Below are positions 31,664-43,370 of a stretch of 64,000 nucleotides of DNA, piece by piece (the stretch's first letter is position 1; each line of letters begins with the position of its first letter). The position numbers were made by a program, and so were the translations under genes. The stretch comes from Massariosphaeria phaeospora (taxonomy: Eukaryota; Ascomycota; Dothideomycetes; Pleosporales). The DNA lies in assembly GCA_011032825.1 (NCBI GenBank), contig JAADJZ010000018.1, forward strand, positions 248,001 to 312,000. The letters run 5' to 3'. A model generated the notes under the pieces. It did not search any database, was not told the DNA's origin, and was given only the letters and a program-made list of their open reading frames with translations.

Positions 31664-34600
31664 TCAGGGAACTAAATCTCCAATCCGCCCATCTAGTCCA
31701 GGTGCGGGCAACTCGGTCGACGGCGTAGTAACTTGAGGAACAAGCCCTTTCATCATATGGACGAGATCCGTCGCTTTGAAAGGCTTCTGCATGACGCGAT
31801 CCTGCTTGTATTAGCCCACAACATCCAAAACAAGCGGATCTCCAACTCACAGCCCCAACCGCAATCGCATTGTCAATCTGCTCCTGCCGCACATTCGCGG
31901 TGACTGCGATTATCGGTAGCCTCTGCTCGCCTCTCAGTCCATCATTAAGCGCCTGACCCAGCAGCCCCTCTCTGTCCACTTCTCTCTTACGGATCTCCTG
32001 CATCGCAGCGAGCCCATTGAGGACCGGCATCTCCAAATCCATGAGCACGACGTCGAAGGTCTTCTTCTCGAGCATGTCCAGCGCTTCGAGGCCGTGATTC
32101 GCGACGTCGACCAGACACCCCGCCTTCTTTAGCTGCTTGCCGAGCACCTGCTGGTTGATGATGTTGTCCTCTACAAGTAAAACGTGCAGCTGTTCAGGCG
32201 CCTGACCGGCCTTACCAGAATCGTGGTAGAGCTCGCCGAGCGTCTGGGGCGGACGCTCTACGCGTCTAGCCTTGATGTAAAAGCCAAAGGTTGAGCCGTT
32301 CCCGAGCGTAGAGGACACTCCAATCTCACCACCTTGCTTTTCCGTCAGCTCCTTTGAAATGAACAGGCCGAGTCCACTGCCGCCGTAGTTAACATGAGTG
32401 CGTCCATTAGCTTGCCCGAAGCGCTCGAAAATCTTGTGAGTATCTTTGCTCTTCAAGCCAATGCCCGAATCTTGTACGAGAAACGTGAGGTATATTTCGT
32501 CGCCTTGGCCCCATTCCGGATTCGCGGTTACGTCGCAGTCATGCTTGCTTCGTGTGGCCCAGAACATATCCTGCGCAAAGAAGGCGTGGGGGTCGGAGAG
32601 ACAGGCGCCGTATCTGATGGAAATGCTCCGGTCGTTGGAGGGCTTGACGAACTTGATTGCATTCGTAACGAGGTTTATGAAAATCTGAGTGACACGGGAA
32701 GGGTCGAAATAAAGGTAGTCAATTGCTAATTTGGACAATGACGCATCCGGTTCAACACTGCACCTAATGCGATGCGATTTCAGTTCTGCCTCGAACATGC
32801 CAGTAATGGAATTGACTAGCTTCGGGGGGCGTACAGCGCTTGGTGTAATAGAAAGCAACATTGAGTCGAGCCTGCTCAATGTGAGAACGTCGTCAATGAT
32901 CCGCTTCTGATGGTTAGCACACTGCATGATGATGTTTGCTGCAGCAACGTTGTCAGTGAGAGCGTCAAGACACGGCTGTGGTATCTCGGCGAGCTTGGAG
33001 TGGCACTCGTCAAGAGCGTTACTGATCCCATCAGCGCAATGCACAATAGCGCTCAGAGGGTTGCGCATTTCATGGGACACGACATCGATGAAGGCCTCTT
33101 GCTGCCGTTTGGCTTCTCGTGCTTCGGCAGCTAGTCGTGCTTGGAATGTCTGAGCCCATTTGAGCTTGCTGATATCGGTGGTGCAGGACATGACGGATTT
33201 TGTAATGCCATGCTCGCGGTAGGGGAAGGCAAGAATCTGTACCTGGGCAGGTTCCGCATCGCCAATAGGTGATTTGAATAGCCGCTTGGTTCTGACCTCG
33301 ACAGAAACATGGTTGTCACTCTCTAGCAGGCTGTCCCATGCCCGTTGGGCTTTGGGGCGATCTTCATCCAAGCAGCCGTCCAGGAAAGCCATTGGGCTCT
33401 GCTGATCGTGAGCATCTCGCCCCGACAATGCGTAATGGTGCTCGTTGGCCCATAACGTTTCCCCTTGGAGCGACATGTGCGCCATGCCAATCGAAGCATG
33501 CTCAATCAGGTGGCGCAGCTTCAAGTCGCTGAATGCCAATTGACTTTCCAGTTGTTGTTGGCGCTTCATTGCCTCTTCTGCGTTGACAGCCGCGAAGATG
33601 ATGCTTGATACCATCCGTCCCAGGTTCTTCAAGAACTGCTCACAGTGGTCATCGAGTGGCCGGCATGGATTGGTGCCAACGATGAGGTAGGCGAAGATGC
33701 GCGATCCGCTCGTGATGGGTAGTATAGCCAATTTCTTCGATGGGGAGCCAAATCCGCCCCAAGAGATAGAGCCGAAGCGCTCATCATAGTCGATGAGGAC
33801 CAGTTCGGCAGTGTCTGCGCGTCTGCAATCCGGGATCAAGCCGTCGAGACTGTCCATATCCGATCCATCCACAATTAAATTATGGCCTGTGGGGAGTCCG
33901 ATGTGCCCCCGCAAACGTAGCCCTGTCGGCCCCAAACGATCTTTGGCTTCATATAGCAGAGCGAGTGGTATGTCGTTTCCATTGGTCTCGAGCGTCTTGA
34001 GGATGTGTGCGTAGACTGCATTCAAGGTAGGGTCCGGCACAGAAGCCATGCGATTCAGCATCGTGGTCCGCCGTTCAGCCAGCTGCTGGTCTGTGACTTC
34101 GATAAGCGCATTGTAGAAGCCTTCGGGCTGGCTCGTGGATCGGCTGCTCAATGGCACAAAGTTGCCCGAGAAAAAGGCCCTGCCGGTTATCAGTCTCCGT
34201 GGCCTAAATTTGCCCAGGTTGTCATCTCACTCTTCGCGCCATCCCCGCCGCTCGACCATGAGAGGCATGGCGGCCGATTGTTCGACGCCGCGGCCCGTCC
34301 GTCGCGCTTCGTCAAAGACGGGTTGGATGCTTTCCCACAATTCCGGAAATCCATCGCGGAAGGTCGAGCCCATAAGCTGCGGGTGCGCCTGCGCGGCGAG
34401 GGGCATGAAGGCTTCATTGTAGATGGCGACGAGATGCGGACCCCTGTCCACGGTCAGTCACATCGAAGTGCAGCGTCCAGCCCCTGTGCCTGTACCCACC
34501 ACCAGAGACAAGCGGCGCGCGAGTCGGCAAACAGCATGCGCGTGAAGAGCTGCAGCGTGGGGCCCCAGTGCTTCAGCGGCCCCAGCTGGCTCTGCGCCCA

Positions 34601-34762
34601 GTCCGTGTGCCTGAAGAAGCGCACATGGTCGCTCTGGGGCAGGTCCTCGGTCCAGTCGTAGTCGTACTGGTAGTCGCAGTCTCCGGCAGCGCTCGGCGGC
34701 AGCGTCGTGGGGATGTCAGCCGTGTCAGCGATGTCTGGCGGTGGGGAGGGGTAGGGCTGCAT
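31664..34762 (-). CDS. Hybrid sensor histidine kinase
   Basis: complement(join(31664..31801, 31851..34179, 34231..34443, 34500..34762)); 980 residues, introns of 49, 51 and 56 bp. I start at MQPYPSPPPD because the frame upstream has no ATG. Order: PAS-like N-terminal region with VAIYNEAFMPLAAQAHPQLMG (exons 1-2), a GAF-like region (about 226-356), a PAS domain (about 378-500), H-box SHEMRNPL with phospho-His near 528, N-box NLVTNAIKF (about 661), G1 QDSGIG, F-box ERFGQANG, G2 GGSGLGL, then a receiver domain with LLVEDN and phospho-Asp in LMDLEMP (about 873). The terminal exon supplies the conserved Lys (MQKPF). A soluble kinase feeding an Hpt phosphorelay. The stimulus is unknown. Confidence 0.92.
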
Positions 34763-35400
34763 GATGATTATTATCGCCGCAACACACAGCGACGAGGCAG
34801 CTGGACAGGCGGGAGGAGCGACGGCGGCACCCCGTTTTCTCCTACTCACTGGGTATAATTAGTCGTCCAGAAGATGGACGAGAGGGTCATGTCTCCGGCG
34901 ACGCGCAGTGGCGCCCTGGACAGCGGCAGTGGCGGCAGTGGCATCGCGCATCGCATCGCCTTGGGGCGGCGGTCGGTGGCCGGCAGCAGGCGGCTCGCTT
35001 CCTCTCTCTTGGCGTGTGCAGCCCACGCTGACGCCGACCTGCTGCGACACAACCACACAACCACACCTGCACGCACCCCACCCCGTGCATGCGCAGTATT
35101 GCCGCAAACACCAAATCTATCGTCCACCGACAAGACGAGCTTGCGGCGATTTGAAGTCACCGAGGCCGAGGAGACGCGACAATCGAACGAGTACGGGAGG
35201 GGTCAGGACATCTCGCTATGAGGCTCGGTGCAACAGTCAAGGACAATGAATGATAAAAGACCTCGAGCGCGATCCCCAAGAACGCGTCTTGTGCCGGGAA
35301 TATGGCGAGGCTCAGGGCAACTCGATGGCTTGGGAACAGCATGATGGAGTATGATCATCATCGTTGATGACAACACCCACCAGCACCATCATCTACTGGT
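34763..35400. other. Promoter region of the histidine kinase gene
   Basis: Between the kinase start and the stop of the peroxygenase, both on the minus strand. No gene recognised. Confidence 0.5.
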
Positions 35401-36428
35401 CTACAATTCAAATCCGAAATGCACGTCTCGACGCCCCGCACCATGTGGTGATTCCGCCTTTGTCGAGCTCGCCGGTTCCGCAGGAGTCAGCAGATTAGTA
35501 GCGCTCCTGATCGTCTCCGACACAGCCAGGATCCTCTGCAGGTCTACGGGCTCACCCCTTGTAGTCCACCCCAACTCGAATGGAAGCCGCTCATTCTCTG
35601 CGGTGTGCTGTTAGAATCGACAACTTCCACACCAGCAACTTATGCTAACTCACCGAACAAATACTCCACCAACGTCCTGTTCACTGTCCCGGCGTCCACG
35701 TCCCCAAAGGCAATGATTGGTGCACATACCTCACCAATACTGAACTCTTCCGTGCTCTTAGTGAAGGTGTAGTTCGGGTTGAAGGCTCGCGATTCGATTT
35801 GGCGGGCCAGTTTGCCGTTGGCCAGCATCGTTGCATTGAGCATGGGTGCCGTCCAGTACTGCCGAGTCTGGTTGAAGATAGTTTCGTTATAAACGTGGTT
35901 GTTACCAAAGAAAGCATCAGAGCGACTAGTTGGATGCCATTAGCTTTAACAACTGGGTTATGGTGGTAGGTATCGATGCAACTAACCTCATGCTCGCGTC
36001 ATGTTCCAAGACGTTGTGCTGATTGAGATGGTCACTAGCAGTAGTCAGCTCATTCGCTCAGTTCAGATTGAAAGTAGGACCCCGTACAGAGTGAAGAAGG
36101 TAGCATTTGGCTCCGGATTCACAATCACAGCCTGGTCGAACATCAAACTCGCAAGCGCCCCGTCGAAGTTCAACGCCGCTTTCAGTGCATTGGCTGCATT
36201 CTCTTTCGTAATGTTCCGGCCATCACGGGGAAGGTAGCCATGGTTCGCCAGCGTATTCATCATGGGGCAGGGTCCTCGAACTGCACATCGTTAACAACGT
36301 ACGTCACGAGTGTTTGTAACCAACGACATACAGTCATCCTTGCCGCCGGGGATCCACTCATGCGGATTCCCATTTGCGAAGGCGGACGTGACGAGATAGA
36401 AGAAGATGGGAAACTGCATGGCGCGCAT
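35401..36428 (-). CDS. Secreted heme-thiolate peroxidase/peroxygenase (chloroperoxidase family)
   Basis: complement(join(35401..35597, 35654..35925, 35987..36034, 36088..36280, 36332..36428)); 268 residues, introns of 56, 61, 53 and 51 bp. A signal peptide (MRAMQFPIFFYLVTSAFA) precedes the heme-ligand motif P-C-P (Cys37) in RGPCPMMNTLANHGYLP, the family hallmark. Residues 107-109 are E-H-D in LEHDASMSRSDAFFG, the magnesium and catalytic block of short unspecific peroxygenases. The C-terminal block is FENERLPFELGW. Several N-x-S/T sites fit secretion. The family uses hydrogen peroxide to oxygenate or halogenate aromatic and aliphatic compounds. Length and the EHD motif point to a short-type peroxygenase. 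None of the individual open frames covers the gene; it appears only after joining five exons. Confidence 0.9.
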
Positions 36429-37000
36429 CTTGAAGTTGAGTTGGATGTCTGTGACAATGACTGAGGAGAGTCACAACAATTTGCAAGTTTTCGCTGTTCA
36501 AAAGACGTTTTCGAGAAACTGGACAGCTCCGGATGTCTAGAAAAAACACCGCGTACTCACTTCATTTATACCACCACTCTGTCGTACCACAGCCTCCCAC
36601 TACCGAAGTGCCCTCGTCCCATTCTCGCAAGCTATGCCCAAACCCTCTCTGTGAACCCAGTGGGTCAAGTACAGATCCTAGCCAGCCGCACCTTTCCATA
36701 ACAACATCTGCCGAGAAGGCGTAGATCATCTTCATCTCAGATCACAAACAACTGTGTAGCCAGTAGACGACGAGGAAGTGGGATGCTTGACGCGTTTCAA
36801 CGATATCAGAGACGTGGTGTGGTGATGGACCGTATTTAAGCGTATTCGCTTATCGTATTGGATAATACGGGCGGGTACGGAGGCATAGAGGTCGGACTCC
36901 GCGCTGTTGCCTAGTGTTTCCTCTGAATACGGTCAAGCGCGAACAACTCTACTCCTTTAAACTTGCAACTCCTCCGACATTACACCACCGCCGCGCTATC
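36429..37000. other. Divergent promoter region
   Basis: About 570 bases between the minus-strand peroxygenase and the plus-strand F-box gene. No gene seen. Confidence 0.5.
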
Positions 37001-38664
37001 ATGGCCACCATCTCGAGTCTGCCAGTGGAACTTCTGTTCGCGATCGGGGAATACTTCGATCCCGGCGATTGCTTTGATTTCGCCCTTACTTGTAAGAACA
37101 ATTGGGTTGCTTTCAAGTCGACCGTGGAAAGACACCAACAGCTCCACGGAGAATATCGCCATGTCGTCACCAAGCGTGAGGAGCGAACCATATGGAACCT
37201 ACTCAACACCTCGCTAGCAAGACCAGACGTGGCTTACCATATCAAACAATTGACCTTGACACACGACCGCGATTACGGCTATCTTTCGGGCAGGTCTCAT
37301 AGCCCTTGGAAGCCCCAAGGTGGTGTCCCAGGAAAGGATATAACGAGATACATCAAAGTGGCGTCAGAGAACTCCTTTTTGACCGCTGCTCCTCATGATC
37401 CAGAGTTTGAGTCGCTTCGCCGTCGCTTCCGGAAAGAAGTGGATGTGTATCAGATCATCAGAAATGGTGCTGACGGACCGTTGATTCCGGTATTGCTTTT
37501 TCTCTTGCCTCGGCTGAGGGAGCTCAGATACTGTGATGGGGGCGATGACCATTGGCTTTTGCACTCCCTCAGGCATCTAGCAGATGCATATGATCGCCTC
37601 GGCACTACATCGAATGTTTCACTGCCATTAGGGTGCTTGACGACGGCATATATCTCGCATGACGAAGACAGCCGACAACGCATCGATTGGGCTTTTGTTC
37701 ACTGCATTATACGGATTCCGACTCTGCGTTCGTTTACAGGACACATGGTTGGTGGGGACTTGCATCCTCTTGAAGAGACACTGTTCGAAGGAAGGCCTCT
37801 GCGCAGCGACGCTCCAACGTCAAATGTGGAGGAACTGGTCTTTTCATACAGCGGCATCGGCCCCAACGCTTTTGAAGCCATCCTCAGCCTGACAAAGAAT
37901 CTTAAGAGATTCCATTACCAACACAGTAATTACATTCACGACCCGCCTTACGATGCTTGGCGTATAGTTGCTGCACTCCGCCAGTACTGTGGCAATTCGC
38001 TTGAGAGGCTGGAGCTAGCAGCGGTTGATTCCGTTTGCGTAAGTATGTTTCTTCCTTGACGTGACGGGATGGAACTTTATGGTCACCCATCATCATCGAA
38101 AATGTTTCTAAAGCATGGAAACTCAAGCTTATGCTGACACTGGATCAGGAAGTAGATGACAAAAGCTGGGCATGCCACCCTATACTTCAATTACCCCACT
38201 TTGAGAAGTTAAAGGCCATTCGATTGGAGCTCACGGATATAGTTCCAAGCCCAAGGGATATTGAGGGGACTGAGCTAGAGCGAACGCTACAAGAGCTGCT
38301 CACGCTCACACCGCCGAGCGAATCCCCCTCACAGACTCTTCCTTATTTCTACCCGAGCATGATATTTCCGCACTCCCTCGAGCAGCTACACATGAGCAAC
38401 TCCCATTACGAGTTCTTCTGGGAGTCAAGATGGCAGCCTGCGTTGGATATATTATTGGAAGCAAAAGAAACCCATCTGGTCAACCTGAAGAGCCTCTATT
38501 TCTCAGAACCGAGATCCTCAACATCTAGAAAAGAGATTGTAGAGATTCTTGCCGCTAGTGGGATTGCATTCAAGGAGATACCGTTATTCGTGAAAGAGAA
38601 ATCTATCTTCACGGGCGAGTCTGGTGTCGAAGTAAACGCCCATTTGCCTTATGGTTGGTCATAG
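37001..38664 (+). CDS. F-box protein
   Basis: join(37001..38038, 38149..38664); 517 residues, one 110-bp intron with a GTAAGT donor and a GCTGACA branch. The start MATISSLPVELL places the F-box right at the N-terminus (residues 4-45: LPVELLFAIGEYFDPGDCFDFALTCKN). The rest has irregular Leu-rich helices with LRELRYCDGG, LERLELAAVDS and LKSLYFSE, like a degenerate leucine-rich region. Such proteins recruit targets to SCF ubiquitin ligase through Skp1. The target is unknown. An upstream in-frame Met is possible but would put a basic leader before the F-box. Confidence 0.8.
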
Positions 38665-38904
38665 GTAGCTTGCAAGCCACCCACCGACGCGCGTGAGAGC
38701 TGAACCGAAATCATGAGCGTAGCAAGTACCTGGTCGAAGTCCAACGTTGTGGTCAACTTTGGAAGGCAATCCCTGCGGCAAATATCTCATTTTATTCCAA
38801 CCTCTTTCATTGACTATACAAATAAAAACCCCCCTTCGTTCCCCACGGCATGTCCCAATCCGCTGGTATGGACCACGGCAGCCTCTAATCCGTCACTCCT
38901 CCAC

Positions 38905-39726
38905 TCACATTCGCTGAAACAGCGCCGTGCCGTTTCCCAACCCACAATTCGGAACCCCACAGTGCGTCATGGTATGCACGTACCGGAGCTTGCCCCCCTC
39001 CACTCGAAACTCATGGGTATCCGGCCATGCGCTTTTCCCAAAGTCAAGGAAGACATCGACCACACCAACAGTCTCGTCGATGACATAACGGCGGTTCGTC
39101 AGCGGCACACCAGCCGGGACACCGACCTGACACGTTCCATTCGGCCCGGGATCGCCGTACAACCCGCCTTCGAGACGCACACAGGGCGTTCCCCAGGGAA
39201 CGGTCACGTTCGGGTTGTTGAACAGGTCGCAGTAGGCATCCGCGGCCTTTTTGATCGTATCGCGCGTATCGCGTATTGCCTCAGGGATCAGGCCCCAATT
39301 CTCCTGCGTAACCCAGTATGCAGTGCCAGTGACGTTGAACAGCCAGTCGCCGGGCTTCGTGATGATGGTGTCGACCTTGTTGATCTTGTGGTCTGCGAAA
39401 CGTAATTGAGTCCCGATGACGTATGGGTCGGTCGTGCTGTTGACGATGACTTCGGTGTAGGTGGCGCAGGCGGTGGTGTCGTAGATAGAGCGGTTGTGTG
39501 TGACGGGGAGTGGCTTGTTGAGGATTCCGGTGTTGACGTCGACTTTCTTGCCGTTTTCATAGTAGCCGAGCCATGTGGAGTTGTCGAAGCGGGCTTTGAG
39601 GGCGGCGGGTTGCCCGCTTGTTTGCGCAGCGAGGTAGAGGTTGGTGGTCTCGAGTAGTTGTGTGCGGACGCAGTGAGCGTTGACAGACGCTGCTATTGCG
39701 AGCGCTGGCAGAAGTAACTGAAGCAT
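38905..39726 (-). CDS. Secreted protein, DUF8021-like
   Basis: 273 residues, single exon, with a signal peptide (MLQLLLPALAIAASVNA). The mature protein has TNLYLAAQTSG, WLGYYENGKKVDVNTGILNKPL, HNRSIYDTTACATYTEVIV and a Cys-rich end (HTMTHCGVPNCGLGNG). This order matches what I remember of the fungal secreted domain DUF8021; that assignment is from memory. Six cysteines and several N-x-S/T sites fit an extracellular protein. No catalytic function is known to me. The gene ends 240 bases from the F-box stop, in convergent orientation. Confidence 0.75.
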   Translation of the reverse strand: MLQLLLPALAIAASVNAHCVRTQLLETTNLYLAAQTSGQPAALKARFDNSTWLGYYENGKKVDVNTGILNKPLPVTHNRSIYDTTACATYTEVIVNSTTDPYVIGTQLRFADHKINKVDTIITKPGDWLFNVTGTAYWVTQENWGLIPEAIRDTRDTIKKAADAYCDLFNNPNVTVPWGTPCVRLEGGLYGDPGPNGTCQVGVPAGVPLTNRRYVIDETVGVVDVFLDFGKSAWPDTHEFRVEGGKLRYVHTMTHCGVPNCGLGNGTALFQRM

Positions 39727-40433
39727 TATGGTCGGTTTGCTCGCTTTCTAGTGCTCGTTCGAAGTTTGGGCGGCTATTACATTTTTATCTCATGTGAAGA
39801 AGTCCATAGCCCCTCACGGAAATGTGATATGCCATGTAGTCTCATTATCCTTTCAATCTATACGCAAATGGGCCCCTGGGGGTGTGCATCTTGAGTGGCC
39901 AGCTAATCAATTTGCGGTTGAAGTGTTGCGGTTCCTGCAGTATGGGCAGGTGTATACATGCCCCACCTTGTCGTACGTAGACTTTGATTGTATGCATATA
40001 CTTTTGCCTCTGAAAAGAAGCATCTCCACATTCTTGTGGAGCTCCTGCCCGAGAATGGGAAATAGATCTCTCGCCGCCGGTCTGAATTGCGAAAGCTGGG
40101 GTGAAGCTGTCGCCTTTGAGTGCCACGTTAGACTCTGTTTGTCCGCATCGCTCTTCACATTAAAGTCCTTAGTCGCCTTGCTCTATGAAGATGAAATGGA
40201 CTGGCTTGTCGGAAAGCTTTGTCGTGCGCGATCCAGGGGGCGACTTTCGTCCCGAGGTTAGAATTTTGCTATACCATATCGGGACACACTAGCACATGTG
40301 TCAGCATCTTCTCATCGTCACCCTAAGCTTATGACTCCGAGCCTTAATACTGACCTTTATCCATCGCAGTCTGCTTCACCAACCGCAGCCATGATGAAGC
40401 ACCGATCGAAACCGCCTCAGCATACCAATCATT
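39727..40433. other. Divergent intergenic region
   Basis: About 700 bases between the DUF8021-like and unknown genes. The frames here have no family features. Confidence 0.5.
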
Positions 40434-41342
40434 ATGGAACGATTGTCTCCGCGGACAGGCTACATCCGCACAACTCCGCACCCTGAATCAGAGTACAAGT
40501 ACGAATGTATCGGTATCTTCGCACTTGTAGTCAAGTGCATGAGGCAGACGTCTTCCTTGGATCTAGCAGCAGGGAAGCCACGCCACCGCTTTCTATTCGG
40601 TGCCGTCAATGCAGCAGACGCAGTCTTACTCGATGTTTTCATCTCCCATCTTCAGCCTAGGACATCGACCCCGAGCGATCCGATTATCAGATGGCCTTTC
40701 CAGAACGCAATTCGCTCTGATGTTCGAATGCACATATCTCAAGCGAACGCAGCGACATGCATTGGAGAAAAGCTCTTGAAACGATGTGCGGATGAGGGTA
40801 TTACATTTTCCATCAGCGGCGCAACTGATGAGGAATGCGACGAAGCTATGTTAGAGGAGTCCGATTACCTCATTGACGAACATACGTACAACCTTTGCTG
40901 GAATGGCGACTGGTGGTACTGGAACCATGCCAGACCTGGCGTCCCGCAAGACAATATGCTCATGAACCCGAAGTATGACGTGCGCAAACATGACGTATCG
41001 GAATCCAGGCTACGCTATCGTTATTCTCAATATGGATGGAAGGCCAGCTCAGGCGGATATCACGGAAACGGGCCGTGGAGGTGCAGGATGTGTAACGGCA
41101 AGTGCAAACGAGGAAAGTGCAAGAACGGGCCGCCGAAAGAGAAGGAGGAAGAGTTCAGACGGTATGAGGAGGAACGGGATAAATGGAAAAACGAGTGCCT
41201 GTTATTGCCTAAATCTGGAGACGAGAAGCTGAAGACCTTGACGGCTGAGGAGGTGTGCAGACGGTTTTCATTGCAACAGTTGGCAAAATACAAAAGATAC
41301 TCGGAGAAATGGGAGAGCATCGACTCCTTTAGTGCTAAGTAA
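40434..41342 (+). CDS. Protein of unknown function with a cysteine cluster
   Basis: 302 residues, single exon. The middle is Trp- and Asp-rich (YNLCWNGDWWYWNHARPG). Near residue 219 a compact basic cysteine cluster (WRCRMCNGKCKRGKCKNG) has five cysteines in 14 residues and could bind zinc or nucleic acid. A charged coiled-coil-like segment follows (KEKEEEFRRYEEERDKWKNE). No signal peptide. I do not recognise the family. The start is the first ATG of the open frame; a short upstream exon cannot be excluded. It ends 18 bases from the stop of the convergent transcription-factor-like gene. Confidence 0.6.
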   Translation: MERLSPRTGYIRTTPHPESEYKYECIGIFALVVKCMRQTSSLDLAAGKPRHRFLFGAVNAADAVLLDVFISHLQPRTSTPSDPIIRWPFQNAIRSDVRMHISQANAATCIGEKLLKRCADEGITFSISGATDEECDEAMLEESDYLIDEHTYNLCWNGDWWYWNHARPGVPQDNMLMNPKYDVRKHDVSESRLRYRYSQYGWKASSGGYHGNGPWRCRMCNGKCKRGKCKNGPPKEKEEEFRRYEEERDKWKNECLLLPKSGDEKLKTLTAEEVCRRFSLQQLAKYKRYSEKWESIDSFSAK

Positions 41343-41360
41343 CCTGAAAGGATTAGTCTC

Positions 41361-42861
41361 TCACTCTATCTCCCGTACACCGCCTGCCAATATCCGAAAT
41401 CCCTTCTCTCCCGGTCCATCGTGAAGGCGGCTGATCCAAATGACCCTCTTCAATCTCTTGCTGACGTCTTCCCATTCCAAGTGCGACTCCTTCACTAGGG
41501 TTCTCCATATGCCCGTGAGCCAATCCAAATCTGAATCGAAAACAGACACAGCGCACATCATCAGCAGCCAAAGCTCCAGCGTAGGATTTCTGTGTTCCGG
41601 TTTCTCCAAGGGAATCCGACGAAACAACTTTTTGAGCCTGGTTACGAGGTACGTATATGGAAACTTCTTTCCAGGAACTCTGTATGTGGTAGTCATAAAA
41701 GCTAGCATACCTAAGCAGAGAATGTCAGATATAGTGTCATTAGACTGTCTTTCGAGCTGTAAGAGACGTGACTGGAGCGAGCTCATAATGCCTTGGAAAC
41801 ACTCTGCTGTTAAGCGCGAGTTGTGGTCAATGTGATCGTCTATACTGTTAGTCAGATACTGAAGATCTGCATAGACACCGGCCAGATGCTCAGATACGAG
41901 ATCGTCGACATCTAGTAAATCGGTGGCAACACGGGACAAGGATCCTTCAAGCGGGGACGGCGACTTCCAGGCCATGTCATCTAGTTTGAAGCGTGTCTCT
42001 TTCCCAGGGTTACAATAGGATGCTCGCGTGCGAAATAAAGGATCCCAGAAGAAATCGTCTGGCTCGAAGCGTGGCTTGTTCCCCGAGCTCAAGCACCAAG
42101 AGAGGTCGATTCTACGCAGGTCAGCAAGCAAACACGAACAAAGAAATGCTACTCACCGATCCACCTTGTAGTGCAGTTTAGGCCGCGTTTGGAGGAATTT
42201 GATTCCGCCGCGCAGTTTCACGATGCGTTGCAGGCCAGTAATATGCGCATTGGCCGCGTGCCAGTCGCCAAGAACGGCCGAGAGAATGGTAAGGGTGACT
42301 ACAACATACAATGTGGACTCCTTGAGGTGTCCGTCCTTCTCCGACAAGCTCGTGTTTAGTAGCGCTAGTGTCTTACGGAGGTGATGTAACGTTCTCGACC
42401 CTGGACTTGCTCTTACTAGCGCGAAATCGTCCAGAAGGGAGCTCATCAACAGCGCTGTTTCGAGGAAGACGCTGTCCTTGAGAAGCAGGTCAAAGGACTG
42501 TCGCTCCACGGTATCGAAGTCAACGCACACTTCGAGAGGCGAGAGGCTGTGCCTGATGGTAGTGAGGGTGTAGTCTTTGACAGTCGTGAGCACCGTTCCA
42601 CTTGACTTGAACTCCTAGCTTACATTTGAAGAGCATCTCCCTTGAATCGCCGTTTATCTCCGCTGCGAATGGAACAAGCGCTAGATCATGCGGCGGTGCG
42701 GGGGGTAGTTTGGCCGCATCTCGTTTGGCCTCTCGGAGTGTACGGCGGGAGTCTTCACGCTTGTTCTTCCCTTGCATGCAGCGTTTCCGAATAAACGACC
42801 TGTCGCCCGCCTGCGTCTTTCCCTGGGCGTCCAACGACACGAAGTCAAACTGAACCGTCAT
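41361..42861 (-). CDS. Fungal transcription-factor-like protein without a zinc cluster
   Basis: complement(join(41361..42111, 42157..42574, 42624..42861)); 468 residues, introns of 45 and 49 bp. The N-terminus (QFDFVSLDAQGK ... SFIRKRCMQGKNKRE) followed by the mid block LSPLEVCVDF and later HITGLQRIVKLRGGI is typical of the large fungal group that resembles the regulatory region of Zn2Cys6 activators. No C6 zinc cluster is present upstream: the first exon starts directly at this block and the region before it has no matching frame. Such proteins may be cofactors or decayed regulators. Target genes are unknown. It shares a 509-bp divergent promoter with the SDR at 43371, which suggests but does not show co-regulation. 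Confidence 0.8.
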
Positions 42862-43370
42862 TTTGACCAGATTGCTGTCTCAATGAAGAAAAGTATCCGG
42901 AGGTCAGTCCGAAGAACACGCGAGGATCCGAATTGCAGCTGGTTTGTTCGCAAGCAATAGTGGAGAGAGAGAAGGAGGACGGTGAAGAAGACGGAGGAAA
43001 GACACTCGAAGTGAGAGCTTGACATTGATGCCCCACTCAGCCTCATCTTGGCTCGCCTTATTCCTTGGCGACCAGATCGTATCCCGCTTTGGGAATAACT
43101 AGCTATTTTCGGTTAGCTCACTCGAAGAGGACTGAGTAAGTTCGATGGCATTATCATGAAAAGGGAGAACATTTCGTCCGAGGCAAGCACAGAGATATAC
43201 ATGAAAACGTATATATTCTCCTCTATCGGCGAAGGTTCTACTTCTGATTCCCAAGATAAAAGGTCTTTGCGAGCTTATTGCGCCCAGATCAGATTCCCAG
43301 CATCTTCCGATATCAGCTTATACATCTATTCAACCCGTACTGCCTCAACATATCTTATCGCAACACCATC
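42862..43370. other. Divergent promoter between the TF-like and SDR genes
   Basis: About 500 bases. A TATATATT-like run lies near 43208-43215 on the plus strand, about 160 bases before the SDR ATG. Confidence 0.45.
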
